From an uncultured Nitrospira sp. (GTDB lineage Bacteria > Nitrospirota > Nitrospiria > Nitrospirales > Nitrospiraceae): DNA of 64,000 nt. Of this stretch, positions 27,410-36,666 are shown one piece after another (position 1 is the stretch's first letter; every line of letters begins with the position of its first letter). The stretch spans positions 117,794-181,793 of the forward strand of contig CABVRZ010000005.1 in assembly GCA_902500775.1 (NCBI GenBank), in the 5' to 3' direction. The notes under the pieces were generated by a model that made no database searches, had not been told where the DNA came from, and was given only the letters and a program-made list of their open reading frames with translations. A program made the position numbers and the translations under genes.

Positions 27410-28279
27410 ATGCAGGATTCGCTGTCTTCGTTGTTGAAACACTCCAATATCCGTGTCCAGATCGCAATTCTGGCAGGCACACTCCTATTCTGTTACTGGC
27501 AGGTCTTGAATGCATTGGTGAATCAGTGGATCGCCAATGACGTCTATTCCTATGCTTTCCTTATCCCGGTCATCAGTGGCTATATGGTGTGGCTTCAACG
27601 AGATCGGTTGTCAGCGCTTTCTGTGGAGGGCGCTCCCGTGTTGGGCTGGTTTGTTCTTAGCAGCGGAGTGGCAACGCTCTTGGTTGGTTGGGCTGGCCAT
27701 TTGCTACTAGTTCAAGAATTGTCGCTGCTGATGACGCTATCCGGTCTGGTACTTTTGCTTTGGGGAGTAAAGGTATTTCGTCTCTTGGAAGTGCCTATTG
27801 GATACCTGCTCTTTATGATCCCTGTGTGGGGAATTGTTACGGACCCGATACAGATGCCGTCCCGCTTGTTCTCAGCCAAGGTTGCGACGGCGATATTGCA
27901 AGGCCTAGGGTTGACGCCGGACCAAGATGGTATCTACATCGAATTGCCCAATGTCACGCTTGAAGTCGCGCCGGAGTGCAGCGGAGTCAACTACTTGTTT
28001 GCAGTAGCGGCGATCGGTGTGCCGATTGCTCTCTTCTGTTTGAAGCGCTGGTCACATCGTGTAGTCTTGTTGGCCTCCGCACTGGCAATTGCGATGGTAG
28101 CCAACGGTCTTCGTATTGCCTTAATCGGGGTCGTAGCGGACTACCAGTTGAGCGAGGATTCCCATGGGCCGTTGCATATCTTGCAGGGGATTTTTGTATC
28201 GGTAGTGGGATATGTCGGGATCTTTAGTGTGTTATGGGTGCTTCGTCGACGAGAGTGGCTTGCCTCGCATCACTCTTAG
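27410..28279 (+). CDS. xrt: Exosortase (second copy)
   Basis: This 289-residue polytopic membrane protein shows the exosortase triad: Cys190 in APECSGVNYL, Arg235 in ANGLRIALIG and His256 in GPLHILQG. About eight hydrophobic segments are present. It is shorter at the N-terminus than the copy at 1743 and differs around the active site (PECSG against EECSG, NGLR against NAFR). A separate epsI gene starts 7 bp downstream, giving the arrangement that in many exosortase A proteins is a fusion. This makes it the likelier XrtA-type enzyme of the operon; that choice is inference. Confidence 0.92.
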   Translation: MQDSLSSLLKHSNIRVQIAILAGTLLFCYWQVLNALVNQWIANDVYSYAFLIPVISGYMVWLQRDRLSALSVEGAPVLGWFVLSSGVATLLVGWAGHLLLVQELSLLMTLSGLVLLLWGVKVFRLLEVPIGYLLFMIPVWGIVTDPIQMPSRLFSAKVATAILQGLGLTPDQDGIYIELPNVTLEVAPECSGVNYLFAVAAIGVPIALFCLKRWSHRVVLLASALAIAMVANGLRIALIGVVADYQLSEDSHGPLHILQGIFVSVVGYVGIFSVLWVLRRREWLASHHS

Positions 28280-28285
28280 CCCCTG

Positions 28286-28963
28286 ATGGTAGGATCACCT
28301 TTTTCTTGGCGCGAAGGGACTGAAGGCGTGGCGGGGAAGCATGTGGTTGTCGCGGCGATTATCTTTTCTGTGGTTGGCGTCTATCTTCGTTGGCCTGTGA
28401 TGGCGGTGAAGACGCCTTCAGATATCCGGAACTTTCCGGTCGAAGTAGGCGCCTGGTATGGCAGTCCCGAGCTGGTGCCGGTAGAGGAGTTCACCCAGCT
28501 TGGGGCAGAAGGCCTCGTGTCGATGAAATATCGATCGGGGGAAAAGGCTTCGATCGATTTTTATCTAGCCTATTTTGAATTTCAGACACAGACAAAAGAA
28601 TTGGCAGGGGATCGTGTTGAACGGTTTCTGATCGGGGACATTCCAGTAGAGCAGGGACAAGCCCCTGCAGGAGGACTACAGGTTCGTCGCATCATTCAGC
28701 AGCGGGGCGACGGGTATCAAGTGATTCTTTCTTGGTATGAAGTGGATGGACACAGTATAGCCAGTGTCTGGAAGGTGGTTCTGCAATCAATGTACGGCAG
28801 TCTTGTTTATCGACGGAATAACGGGGCACTTGTGGTGATTACAATGGACTATTCAAAGTCGACTGATCTACCACGAACGATGGAACAGCTCGATGACTTT
28901 GTGCGGGCAATAGTACCTTCTGTGAAGAGCGTCTTATCCTCTACGGGAAAAAGCTGGCTCTGA
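28286..28963 (+). CDS. epsI: EpsI family protein
   Basis: This 225-residue protein has one N-terminal membrane helix (about residues 18-38) and the EpsI/DUF3485 domain, recognisable from FPVEVGAWYG, IDFYLAYFEFQTQTKE and a Cys-free YQVILSWYEVDGHSIAS stretch. EpsI domains always accompany exosortases, fused or as neighbours; their role is not established. The protein should lie mainly in the periplasm. The ATG comes 7 bp after the exosortase stop, so translation is probably coupled. Confidence 0.9.
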   Translation: MVGSPFSWREGTEGVAGKHVVVAAIIFSVVGVYLRWPVMAVKTPSDIRNFPVEVGAWYGSPELVPVEEFTQLGAEGLVSMKYRSGEKASIDFYLAYFEFQTQTKELAGDRVERFLIGDIPVEQGQAPAGGLQVRRIIQQRGDGYQVILSWYEVDGHSIASVWKVVLQSMYGSLVYRRNNGALVVITMDYSKSTDLPRTMEQLDDFVRAIVPSVKSVLSSTGKSWL

Positions 28964-29023
28964 TGATACAACGCAAGGAAGCCGTTCAACGGTTCAATAC
29001 CTTACCCAGGGTCTCAATCAGGT

Positions 29024-30169
29024 ATGTCAGAAGGATCACTTAATGTGTCGATCGTTACGAGGCGGGAGGATTTCCAGGCTTTAGAAGAGCCTTGGAATCA
29101 CCTGTTAGTGGAATCATCCAGCAATACCTTCTTTCTTCGATGGGAATGGGTATGGGCCTGGTGGGAAGCGTTTGGAGCTTCTCTAGGAACACTGCACATT
29201 CTTCTGGTCAAACGAGGAGAGCGGGTAGTTGGAATAGGACCATTCTATTGGATGGCAACGACGCAGGTAGGCTTATTCCCGGTTCGTCGACTACTGTTCC
29301 TGGGAACTGCAATTGGTGGAAAGGGTGATGTCGGGACTGAATACATTGATCTCATAGTCCTCCCTCATCACCAAGAAGAGGTCGTGGAAGCAATGTCTGC
29401 GCATTTGCTTCAAGAAGACCAATTTCATGAGTGGATGTTTTTGCACGTGCCAGACCAAGCTCCAGGTCTGTTCGCCCTCCTAGCGCGAGCAGGAAAGGCC
29501 AGATACTGGCTGCAGGAGATGCATCGATGGCAGTGTCCTTATATTACACTTCCTGCACGATGGGAGCAGTTTCTGGAGTCGCTTGGGAGCACGCTTCGAT
29601 ACAAGTTTCGAAAGAATCTCCGGGAATTGGAAAAACATGGGGCCTACTTCTTTAGGACGACTCACAGTATTGAAGAGCTTGATCGCGATTTACAGACTCT
29701 CGTGTTACTCCACCAAGCGCGGTGGGAAGGGCGCGGGATGAGCGGCGTGTTTGCGGATCCTGCGTATCAACACTTTCTCAGTATGGTGAGTCGGGCCGCC
29801 TTGCAACGTGGGCTTCTTCGGTTGAGCATCATCACGGTGTTGGATAAACCAGTTGCGGCAGTCTACAACATTGTGTACGGAAATAAGGTCTACTATTACC
29901 AGTCTGGATTTGATACCGCCTTCGATCGAAAAGTCGCAATTGGGACATTTGCCCACACTCTCTGTATCGAGCAGGCCATCGGTGAAAAGCTTGATGAGTA
30001 CGATTTCTTGCTCAAGGGATCACTGGATACCTATAAAGACCGATGGACGAGAGCTGTGCGCGAAATCGTCGATTATCGACTTATTGCACCAGGATGGCCC
30101 CAGTGGATGGCCAAGGTAGAGTCGTCTGTGCGTGGGTATGTGAGGCAGTTTAGGAAAGTGCAACAATGA
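29024..30169 (+). CDS. GNAT-fold (BioF2/CelD-like) acyltransferase
   Basis: This 381-residue cytoplasmic protein resembles the CelD/BioF2-type acetyltransferase family found in polysaccharide clusters: the N-terminal FFLRWEWVWAWWEAFG block, a central LGSTLRYKFRKNLRELEKHG motif, and a C-terminal YYYQSGFD strand with AIGTFAHTLCIEQAI. It overlaps the next gene, another FemAB-like protein, by four bases (ATGA), so the two are probably made together. Members probably transfer acyl or aminoacyl groups; the donor could be one of the two carrier proteins in the locus (inference). Confidence 0.8.
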   Translation: MSEGSLNVSIVTRREDFQALEEPWNHLLVESSSNTFFLRWEWVWAWWEAFGASLGTLHILLVKRGERVVGIGPFYWMATTQVGLFPVRRLLFLGTAIGGKGDVGTEYIDLIVLPHHQEEVVEAMSAHLLQEDQFHEWMFLHVPDQAPGLFALLARAGKARYWLQEMHRWQCPYITLPARWEQFLESLGSTLRYKFRKNLRELEKHGAYFFRTTHSIEELDRDLQTLVLLHQARWEGRGMSGVFADPAYQHFLSMVSRAALQRGLLRLSIITVLDKPVAAVYNIVYGNKVYYYQSGFDTAFDRKVAIGTFAHTLCIEQAIGEKLDEYDFLLKGSLDTYKDRWTRAVREIVDYRLIAPGWPQWMAKVESSVRGYVRQFRKVQQ

Positions 30170-31200
30170 GAGTTCGCTACGTTGAACCTCATGATAGTGC
30201 ACCATGGGGGCAGTTCGTCGAAACAAGCCCTAGCACGACAGCCTATCACCAACTGGGGTGGAAGCAGGTAGTAGAGGAGGCGTTTGGCCACCGGACCCAT
30301 TATCTGTTAGCAGAAGATGAGCGGGGTGGAGTTACGGGTATTCTTCCGATTGTCCAGTTCAAGAGTCTTTTTTTCGGAAGCTACATGGTGTCGCTGCCAT
30401 TTGTCAATTATGGGGGTTTGTGCTCGAACGATAACGAGTCCGCAGATAGATTGCTTCAATTCGCCATCGAGATTGCTGCAAAACAAGGAGCATCTCATAT
30501 CGAATTTCGTGACCAGAAGCCTGCTGAACACGGGTTGCCGGTCAAAACGTCGAAAGCCTCAATGGTGATGGGACTACCACAGCAAGCCGAGCAATTATGG
30601 GATGCCTTCCCTCCTAAGTTGAGAAGTCAAATTCGGAGGCCTCAGAAAGAGGGACTCTATGCCAGAGTGGGAGGGAAAGAGGAGTTAGGAAGTTTCTATA
30701 CGGTCTTTTCCGCCAATATGCGTGACCTCGGCACTCCTGTTTATTCCAAACGATTCTTTGAAGTCATATTAGAGACATTCCCGAGCTCGACATGGATCTG
30801 TACCGTATACGATAATTGCCAGGTTCCACTCGCCTCCGGCTTTCTGATCGAGTTCAAGGAGGGCATCGAAATTCCGTGGGCGTCGTCGCTACGGGAATAT
30901 AATCGACTGAGCCCCAATATGCTCTTGTACTGGACCGCACTTGAACATAGCTGCAAGCGTGGGGCCAAAATTTTTGATTTTGGACGATCCTCACCAGACT
31001 CTGGTACATACAAATTCAAACAGCAATGGGGGGCCCACCCTAAATTATTGTATTGGCACTATTGGCTGCGCGACGGTGGACCAATGCCAGAACTCAACCC
31101 CAGTAATCCCAAGTACCGGATAGCCATCGATTTATGGAAGCGTCTCCCCCTTGCCATGACCAAGCTGTTTGGGCCAGCCATCGTGAAGAACTTGCCATGA
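30166..31200 (+). CDS. FemAB family protein, PEP-CTERM system-associated
   Basis: This 344-residue protein is the FemAB-like protein typical of exosortase loci: an N-terminal domain (YHQLGWKQVVEEAFGH, LPFVNYGGLCS), a central LRSQIRRPQKEG motif, and a C-terminal domain with IPWASSLREYNRLSPNMLLY and DFGRSSPDSGTYKFKQQWG. FemAB proteins use an aminoacyl donor to modify a peptide or sugar amine. It starts within the stop of the preceding GNAT gene, and its own stop overlaps the aminotransferase start at 31197. Compare the more divergent relative at 2769. Confidence 0.88.
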   Translation: MRVRYVEPHDSAPWGQFVETSPSTTAYHQLGWKQVVEEAFGHRTHYLLAEDERGGVTGILPIVQFKSLFFGSYMVSLPFVNYGGLCSNDNESADRLLQFAIEIAAKQGASHIEFRDQKPAEHGLPVKTSKASMVMGLPQQAEQLWDAFPPKLRSQIRRPQKEGLYARVGGKEELGSFYTVFSANMRDLGTPVYSKRFFEVILETFPSSTWICTVYDNCQVPLASGFLIEFKEGIEIPWASSLREYNRLSPNMLLYWTALEHSCKRGAKIFDFGRSSPDSGTYKFKQQWGAHPKLLYWHYWLRDGGPMPELNPSNPKYRIAIDLWKRLPLAMTKLFGPAIVKNLP

Positions 31201-32381
31201 GGTTTCACCGAACCTTGTCGCCAGCTGCAGCCCCGTTGACAGGGAAAGATCTCACCAATGGCTTGCGAGGATTGCTGAGGAGCGAACGTGCACGTCTGGA
31301 GTTGGAGGAGGATCTGAAAAGCTATTTTGGGGTTAAGTATGTGTTTTGTGTGAACTCGGGGAAGACGGCGCTGACCCTTATTCTGTTGGCACTCCAGGAA
31401 TTGTCTCCGAAGAAAGAGGTGGTGTTGCCTGCCTATACCTGTTTCTCAGTACCGTCTGCAGTTCTCCGTGCGGGATTACGGCCCAGACTGTGTGATGTAG
31501 ATGAGCGGACATTCGACTTCAAATTTGAGGAACTCCAGCGTGTCGTCGGGCCGGAGACGCTTTGCGTGGTCCCATGCCATTTGTTTGGAATTCCTGCCAA
31601 CCTCGATCGTCTTCAGGTGTTGTGCAAAGCCAACTCCGTCATGCTAGTGGAGGATGCGGCACAGGCCATGGGGGTTACGCAGGATGATCGAAAACTTGGA
31701 ACGATCGGTGATGTGGGTTTCTACAGCCTTGGCCGCGGAAAAATGATCACGTGCGGAGAAGGCGGGGTGATTGTGACCAACTCCGATGAACTCGCGCAAA
31801 TATTGGATCGGCACCATGCGGCTTTGCCAAAGTCGCCCTTTATTGAGGGGGGCATTGACCTTCTCAAGACATGCCTGATGCTCCTTATGATACGGCCGAG
31901 TCTGTTTTGGATTCCGGCATCTATCCCTCTGCTCAAATTGGGGCAGACCTTCTTTGATAAGACATTTCCAATGACACGGCTGTCTGGGGCAAACGTCGGT
32001 CTTATGAGATGTTGGCGGGAACGGTTGACGCAATCATTGCAAGGACGGATGGCCAATGTAAAGGAATACAAACAAGTTTTATGTTTGACTGAATTGAGTG
32101 AAAAACCTCGGGCATATCTACGGCTTCCAGTACTGGCTGTCAGTCGGTCAGATCGTGACGCGTTGCTAGACCGTGCGCGCCGGGCAGGGGTTGGGCTGTC
32201 ATTCATGTATCCGACCACGCTGAATGAGATCAATGAAGTGCGAGATGAGAAGAAACAGTACCCCGGAGCTCAGTCCATTGTAGACCGACTCGTCACGCTT
32301 CCAACGCATCAATATGTATCTCCTCAGGATAGGCAAGTCATCTGTGCACTCGTACAGCCGCACCTCGTACCATCCAGTTAG
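31197..32381 (+). CDS. DegT/DnrJ/EryC1-family PLP-dependent aminotransferase
   Basis: This 394-residue enzyme has the sugar aminotransferase layout: CVNSGKTALTL for phosphate binding, EDAAQAMG carrying the Asp that pairs with the PLP ring nitrogen, and SLGRGKMITCGEGG with the Schiff-base lysine. Family members make amino sugars from keto-sugar nucleotides. A hydrophobic stretch around residues 220-250 (LLKTCLMLLMIRPSLFWIPA) is unusual for a soluble enzyme of this family and may mark a membrane-associated subgroup. The ATG at 31197 overlaps the preceding stop and is preferred to 31134. Confidence 0.85.
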   Translation: MRFHRTLSPAAAPLTGKDLTNGLRGLLRSERARLELEEDLKSYFGVKYVFCVNSGKTALTLILLALQELSPKKEVVLPAYTCFSVPSAVLRAGLRPRLCDVDERTFDFKFEELQRVVGPETLCVVPCHLFGIPANLDRLQVLCKANSVMLVEDAAQAMGVTQDDRKLGTIGDVGFYSLGRGKMITCGEGGVIVTNSDELAQILDRHHAALPKSPFIEGGIDLLKTCLMLLMIRPSLFWIPASIPLLKLGQTFFDKTFPMTRLSGANVGLMRCWRERLTQSLQGRMANVKEYKQVLCLTELSEKPRAYLRLPVLAVSRSDRDALLDRARRAGVGLSFMYPTTLNEINEVRDEKKQYPGAQSIVDRLVTLPTHQYVSPQDRQVICALVQPHLVPSS

Positions 32382-32402
32382 ATCTCATGAATGTAGATCA
32401 GA

Positions 32403-33803
32403 TTGAGACATGGAGTAAGACGCCAGTTGTCTGAGGTACGTGACCAAGGCGTAAGCGGAACATTGTGTCGTCGACGACAATGGCTCCAAAAACTTCCAAC
32501 CTTGGCGTGGGCAGTTGCTCTTTCGGGAGCCTTCTTTATTCATACCGAGCCATCCGAGGTGCCGGATATTTGGCTGTGGTCTTGGATGAGGATTACAGGG
32601 TTGGTAGGGCTGTCTCTATTGATTGGTTACTGTGTATATGCGCTTCGACAGCCTCGATATTTGAGTCTGAACAATTATCTCACCTATCTCTTCGTGGTGA
32701 GTGTAATGGCCCTCGAAGTGATTTTTCGCGTCCGACCTGACTTGATCCCGGGGGAGGAACTGATTCAGCACGCTTCGAAATCGATTCGTAAGCAGTATGC
32801 GATCAGTCGGGGTTATATGATCGAAGAGACCTTATCCGCAGAGTCTACCAACGGTCTTATCTATCATTTCCATCCAAACGGACGCCTCACAGCTTATCCC
32901 CATGTGGAGTTTGATTCTGATGGGTATCGGAATCCGCCGATGATAGATGGACAAGAACTAACTTGCGTGCTACTGGGGGACAGTATGACTCTGGCGTTGG
33001 CCGCACGGAAGGATGTTGGGGGGTTGTTGCGGGAACACGGCTATCACACACGAAACCTTGGAATGTTTGGGTACGCCCCGCAGCAGTACCGGGATGTGTA
33101 CAAACGGCTCGTGATTGATCAGAAGGTCACTCATCGTTATGTGTTGATCTTTCTCTTTGCCGGAAATGACATAACTGATGCACAGAATTATGATCATACC
33201 AGGAGGATGGGGGGAGATTTCAGGGAGTACTTACCTCAGATGAAGTCGGTCGGTAAGCTAGAGGACTCATTGCCTGTGATGGTGAGCGTGGTGCGCGGGC
33301 TTCCTCGCTTTTTCAAAAGCCACTTTGTTACGAATAGAGAGCGGACCATCACACTTCCTTATCGCACCGTTCAAACGGGTGAGCTGATGCCTCCACCGCA
33401 CATTCAGGTGGGAGGTGAAGAGTGGAATACCTTCGTGGCACCGTTGGCAGAAATCATTGCGATGGCCAGAACACACGATGCGGTTCCCATTGTCTACCTA
33501 CTTCCCTCCGCTGCGACAGTCTATGCTCCATTTGATGTCACGTTGCGTCACTATGATCGGGAGTATGGGGTGCTGGCCGAGTCATTACAAAGCTACCTGC
33601 GTGAAGCAGAGGTGGACTTCTATGATCTGCAAGAACGACTGCGTAAGGAGATGCAGGAGCGTTTCATCTTCGCGCATGACAAGGATTATCATCTGAACAG
33701 CTTTGGGGTGCAGCTGGTGGCTTATGAAGTAATCAAATCCCTAGGACATAGGGCAAAGGAAGATGATATGGCCCTTATGTCCAGTCTTCTGACCTCCCCG
33801 TAG
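32403..33803 (+). CDS. Membrane-anchored SGNH-hydrolase-like protein
   Basis: This 466-residue protein has about three N-terminal membrane helices (residues 33-110) and then a large domain with the SGNH hydrolase blocks: VLLGDSMTLAL (Ser nucleophile block), FLFAGNDITD (Asn block) and HDKDYHLNSFG (Asp/His block). This is the pattern of periplasmic acetyl-transfer or esterase domains in polysaccharide O-acetylation (AlgJ/AlgX-like), which is the most likely role by inference. The start is TTG at 32403 with no strong ribosome binding site, so the N-terminus is uncertain. A second SGNH-like gene lies one gene downstream at 35035. Confidence 0.72.
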   Translation: MRHGVRRQLSEVRDQGVSGTLCRRRQWLQKLPTLAWAVALSGAFFIHTEPSEVPDIWLWSWMRITGLVGLSLLIGYCVYALRQPRYLSLNNYLTYLFVVSVMALEVIFRVRPDLIPGEELIQHASKSIRKQYAISRGYMIEETLSAESTNGLIYHFHPNGRLTAYPHVEFDSDGYRNPPMIDGQELTCVLLGDSMTLALAARKDVGGLLREHGYHTRNLGMFGYAPQQYRDVYKRLVIDQKVTHRYVLIFLFAGNDITDAQNYDHTRRMGGDFREYLPQMKSVGKLEDSLPVMVSVVRGLPRFFKSHFVTNRERTITLPYRTVQTGELMPPPHIQVGGEEWNTFVAPLAEIIAMARTHDAVPIVYLLPSAATVYAPFDVTLRHYDREYGVLAESLQSYLREAEVDFYDLQERLRKEMQERFIFAHDKDYHLNSFGVQLVAYEVIKSLGHRAKEDDMALMSSLLTSP

Positions 33804-33836
33804 AAAACTCATTTTCTGGCCAACGCTTGAGGGCTG

Positions 33837-35018
33837 ATGTTTTTACTAGAGCTCAACACCATCATGCAGGCCGTGTTTTTCGTATCTTTGGGGTGTATCG
33901 GGTACGCCTATGTGGGATACCTCATTGTACTGTGGGTTCTAACGCGGATAGTGACAGTGCCGACGAATTACGAGCCGACATCTGTGCTTCCGAAGGTCTC
34001 ACTCATAATCTCTGTCTACAATGAGGAAGCGGTTTTACCTGACAAATTGACGAATTCGTTGCAGCTCGACTATCCGCGCGAACTGCTGGAGGTCATCGTT
34101 GTGTCAGACGGTTCGACGGACGGGACAGCGGAAATCGTGAAGAGTTTCGCCGATCGCGGGATCATTCTTAAGTCCTACCAAGGTCGAATCGGAAAGACCG
34201 CCTGTTTGAACCGAGCCGTCGCTGATTTGTCCAGCGATGTCGTGATCTTTTCGGATGCCAATGCTATGTACCCTCCGAATACTGTTCGGGCGTTGATTGC
34301 ACCGTTTACGGACTCCCGGATTGGATTCGTCACGGGGGGGACCAGTTATGTCGCAGGCAGCAACGGTCAAATGGGGGAATCCATTGGAGTCTATGCGCAG
34401 CTGGAGCAGATGACAAAGCTTTTAGAAAGCAGATTGGGTTCCTGTGTGGGCGCCGATGGAGCCATGTTTGCCATTCGCAGATTGTTGTATGAGCCCTTGG
34501 ACCAGGCCGATATTAATGATTTGGTCATTCCACTGAAAATTGTCCGTGCAGGGTACCGAGGTATCTATTCACCCCACGCGTCCTGTGTGGAGGTAGTCGC
34601 GAAGGAATCTACCAAGGAATTCGCTCGGCAGGTGAGGATTGCTGCCAGAACTATTCGAGCAGTGATGGCACAGCGGGCGTTACTGAATCCGTTTGGTTAT
34701 GGGCTATTTGCGTTTCAATTGACCTCACACAAGTTATGCAAGCTGATCGTGCCATTTCTCCTTCTAGCGCTGTTTGTGACCAATATTGCCTTAGTCGGAT
34801 CTAGCCCACTCTATCTTTTATTGTTGATAATTCAATCGCTGGTCTTCCTGAGGACGTGGATGGTGGTGAAGTATTCAGGCGCTCCTGCTTCTGGCTCGTT
34901 TGCCGGGAGGATGTTTGGCCTGGTGCATTCTTTTCTTATCGTGAATACTGCGGTTGGGATTGCCTGGATTCGCTATTGGAAAGGGGATTCTTTTACAACA
35001 TGGGCACCAGCCCGGTAG
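33837..35018 (+). CDS. Family 2 membrane glycosyltransferase
   Basis: This 393-residue protein has an N-terminal helix (about 10-33), a GT-A domain with VSLIISVYNEEAVLP, VIVVSDGSTDGT, the DxD-like SDANAM and a GADGAMFAIRR acceptor loop, and three C-terminal helices. It resembles processive beta-glycosyltransferases but the QxxRW motif is not clear (RQVRIAARTIRA may take its place). It should add one sugar or build a polymer at the inner membrane. ATG at 33837; a second ATG lies at residue 10. Confidence 0.86.
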   Translation: MFLLELNTIMQAVFFVSLGCIGYAYVGYLIVLWVLTRIVTVPTNYEPTSVLPKVSLIISVYNEEAVLPDKLTNSLQLDYPRELLEVIVVSDGSTDGTAEIVKSFADRGIILKSYQGRIGKTACLNRAVADLSSDVVIFSDANAMYPPNTVRALIAPFTDSRIGFVTGGTSYVAGSNGQMGESIGVYAQLEQMTKLLESRLGSCVGADGAMFAIRRLLYEPLDQADINDLVIPLKIVRAGYRGIYSPHASCVEVVAKESTKEFARQVRIAARTIRAVMAQRALLNPFGYGLFAFQLTSHKLCKLIVPFLLLALFVTNIALVGSSPLYLLLLIIQSLVFLRTWMVVKYSGAPASGSFAGRMFGLVHSFLIVNTAVGIAWIRYWKGDSFTTWAPAR

Positions 35019-35034
35019 TAGAGGGGAAGGCTCT

Positions 35035-35754
35035 ATGACAATGTTCAAGAAGACAGTTCTTTGCATCGTATTCGTCAGCGGGCTTAGTTGTCTTATGGGG
35101 GGAGCGGAACACATGGCTTATGCAGAGGAGAATGGGGCTAAACGAGTACTGCTTATTGGTGCCTCCGTCGGAGATGCTTGGAATATCGCCAAGCTGCCGG
35201 AACGTACACAGCTGGCCGGCTACACATTCGAATCGGTGGCGGAGTACCAATTCGACAAGAGTCAGGTGGTTGAAGAGGTTCTCAAATCAGGGGATAAACC
35301 GGACTTCGTTATTTTGAAGGAATGTGCGGCGTATTTCCCAGGGGATTTCATGAGGTACAAGCAGTTCATACAAGGCTGGGTTGCCACCTTGCGGGGATAC
35401 CATATCACTCCAGTCCTAACAACAGTTGTGCCCGTCACCACTCCGCCGGTGTTCAGCTTGAGTTATCTCAAGCATTTGGTCAAGAAAGTAGTACGGAACA
35501 GGGTTCCAGTCGATGAGCGTCTCCCATATCTTCTGGAATATAACGATTGGGTCCGCAGCTATGCGGCGCAAGAGGGATTGGCAGTACTCGATCTCGAAGC
35601 GACATTACGGAACAACACCCAGGAGAGGAAGCTTCGTGACGACTTTGCGAGAGAAGACGGACTTCATCTGAACGAACAGGCGTATCGTGTGTTGGATCGG
35701 CTAGTAGTGGATTCGGCTGGACAACTCTTCAAGGAAACGGCTCTGAGCCGTTGA
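35035..35754 (+). CDS. Exported SGNH/GDSL-like hydrolase
   Basis: This 239-residue protein has a signal peptide (MTMFKKTVLCIVFVSGLSC, cleavage near AYA). It keeps an SGNH-like skeleton: RVLLIGASVGDAW, where Ser follows Gly-Ala rather than Gly-Asp, and a C-terminal EDGLHLNEQAY with the Asp-x-x-His pair. The substitution in the first block makes enzyme activity likely but not certain. GAGGGGAAGG precedes the ATG at 35035, supporting this start. It overlaps no neighbour and sits between a GT2 and a deacetylase, which suggests periplasmic trimming or O-acetyl transfer on the polymer. Confidence 0.75.
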   Translation: MTMFKKTVLCIVFVSGLSCLMGGAEHMAYAEENGAKRVLLIGASVGDAWNIAKLPERTQLAGYTFESVAEYQFDKSQVVEEVLKSGDKPDFVILKECAAYFPGDFMRYKQFIQGWVATLRGYHITPVLTTVVPVTTPPVFSLSYLKHLVKKVVRNRVPVDERLPYLLEYNDWVRSYAAQEGLAVLDLEATLRNNTQERKLRDDFAREDGLHLNEQAYRVLDRLVVDSAGQLFKETALSR

Positions 35755-35784
35755 TATCATGATTTTCATAAATCAGCGGTGGCT

Positions 35785-36657
35785 ATGAGCGCCCGTCGTA
35801 CGGTTCTATATTCGGTATATGGATTGCTTCAGTTCATGGGCTATTTTGCTTTGCGTGACCTGATGTCTCCATATGCCACAGTGCTCACGTTTCATCGAGT
35901 CAATGATAAGAAGCAACAGGACGGCCTCACGGTTCATCCGCGGTTGTTTGACGAGCTTCTGGACGTGCTCGTGCGAAGATATCGAATTGTGTCTCTCGTA
36001 CGCCTGTGTGAGATGGTCTCGAAATCGGAGACCCTTCCAGCACGAACGGTGGCCCTCACATTTGACGATGGGTATCTTGATAACTTTTCGGTAGTAGCGC
36101 CAATTTTGAAAGATAGGAAGCTGCCGGCTACTTTCTTTGTCACGAGTGGGTATGTGGAAACGACAAGAAGATTTCCTTGGGATGTTTCCGATTCAGTCTC
36201 GCATCCGATGATGACCTGGGAGCATGTACGTCAATTGGCGGCTGAAGGATTTGAGGTGGGGGCTCACAGTGTAAACCATTTGAATCTCGGGGTATGTACG
36301 GCTGATATTGCGAGAAAGGAAATCACCGATTCGAAACGACACATTGAAGATCAACTCGGGATGGCAATTGCGGGTTTCGCTTATCCCTTTGGATGGAAAT
36401 GGAGCATGAACGAGGTCACGTCGCGACTGGTGAGAGAAGCCGGATTTGCATACAGTTGTTCAAATTATGGCGGAAAAGTTACGGACCGATCGGACATCTT
36501 CAATATTCAGCGTACGGGGGTTTATCCCACAACCACGGAAATGCTGATGGAGGTCGATAGTTTTATGACTCATTACGATGGAGTGATGAGAATGCATGTA
36601 TTGGGAGCTTGTATTCCTATCGGCTCCTCTGGTGACCAGGTGGAGGATAAGACATAA
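35785..36657 (+). CDS. Polysaccharide deacetylase (NodB fold)
   Basis: This 290-residue protein has the deacetylase core: VLTFHRVND, VALTFDDGYLDNF with the catalytic and metal-binding aspartates, FEVGAHSVNHLNL with the metal-binding histidines, and FAYPFGW. The N-terminus has one hydrophobic helix and could anchor the enzyme. It is one of four deacetylase-type genes in the locus (others at 21309, 49311 and 51465), so the polymer probably contains several N-acetyl groups (inference). ATG at 35785 or GTG at 35779. Confidence 0.88.
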   Translation: MSARRTVLYSVYGLLQFMGYFALRDLMSPYATVLTFHRVNDKKQQDGLTVHPRLFDELLDVLVRRYRIVSLVRLCEMVSKSETLPARTVALTFDDGYLDNFSVVAPILKDRKLPATFFVTSGYVETTRRFPWDVSDSVSHPMMTWEHVRQLAAEGFEVGAHSVNHLNLGVCTADIARKEITDSKRHIEDQLGMAIAGFAYPFGWKWSMNEVTSRLVREAGFAYSCSNYGGKVTDRSDIFNIQRTGVYPTTTEMLMEVDSFMTHYDGVMRMHVLGACIPIGSSGDQVEDKT

Positions 36658-36666
36658 CGCAGGGTG

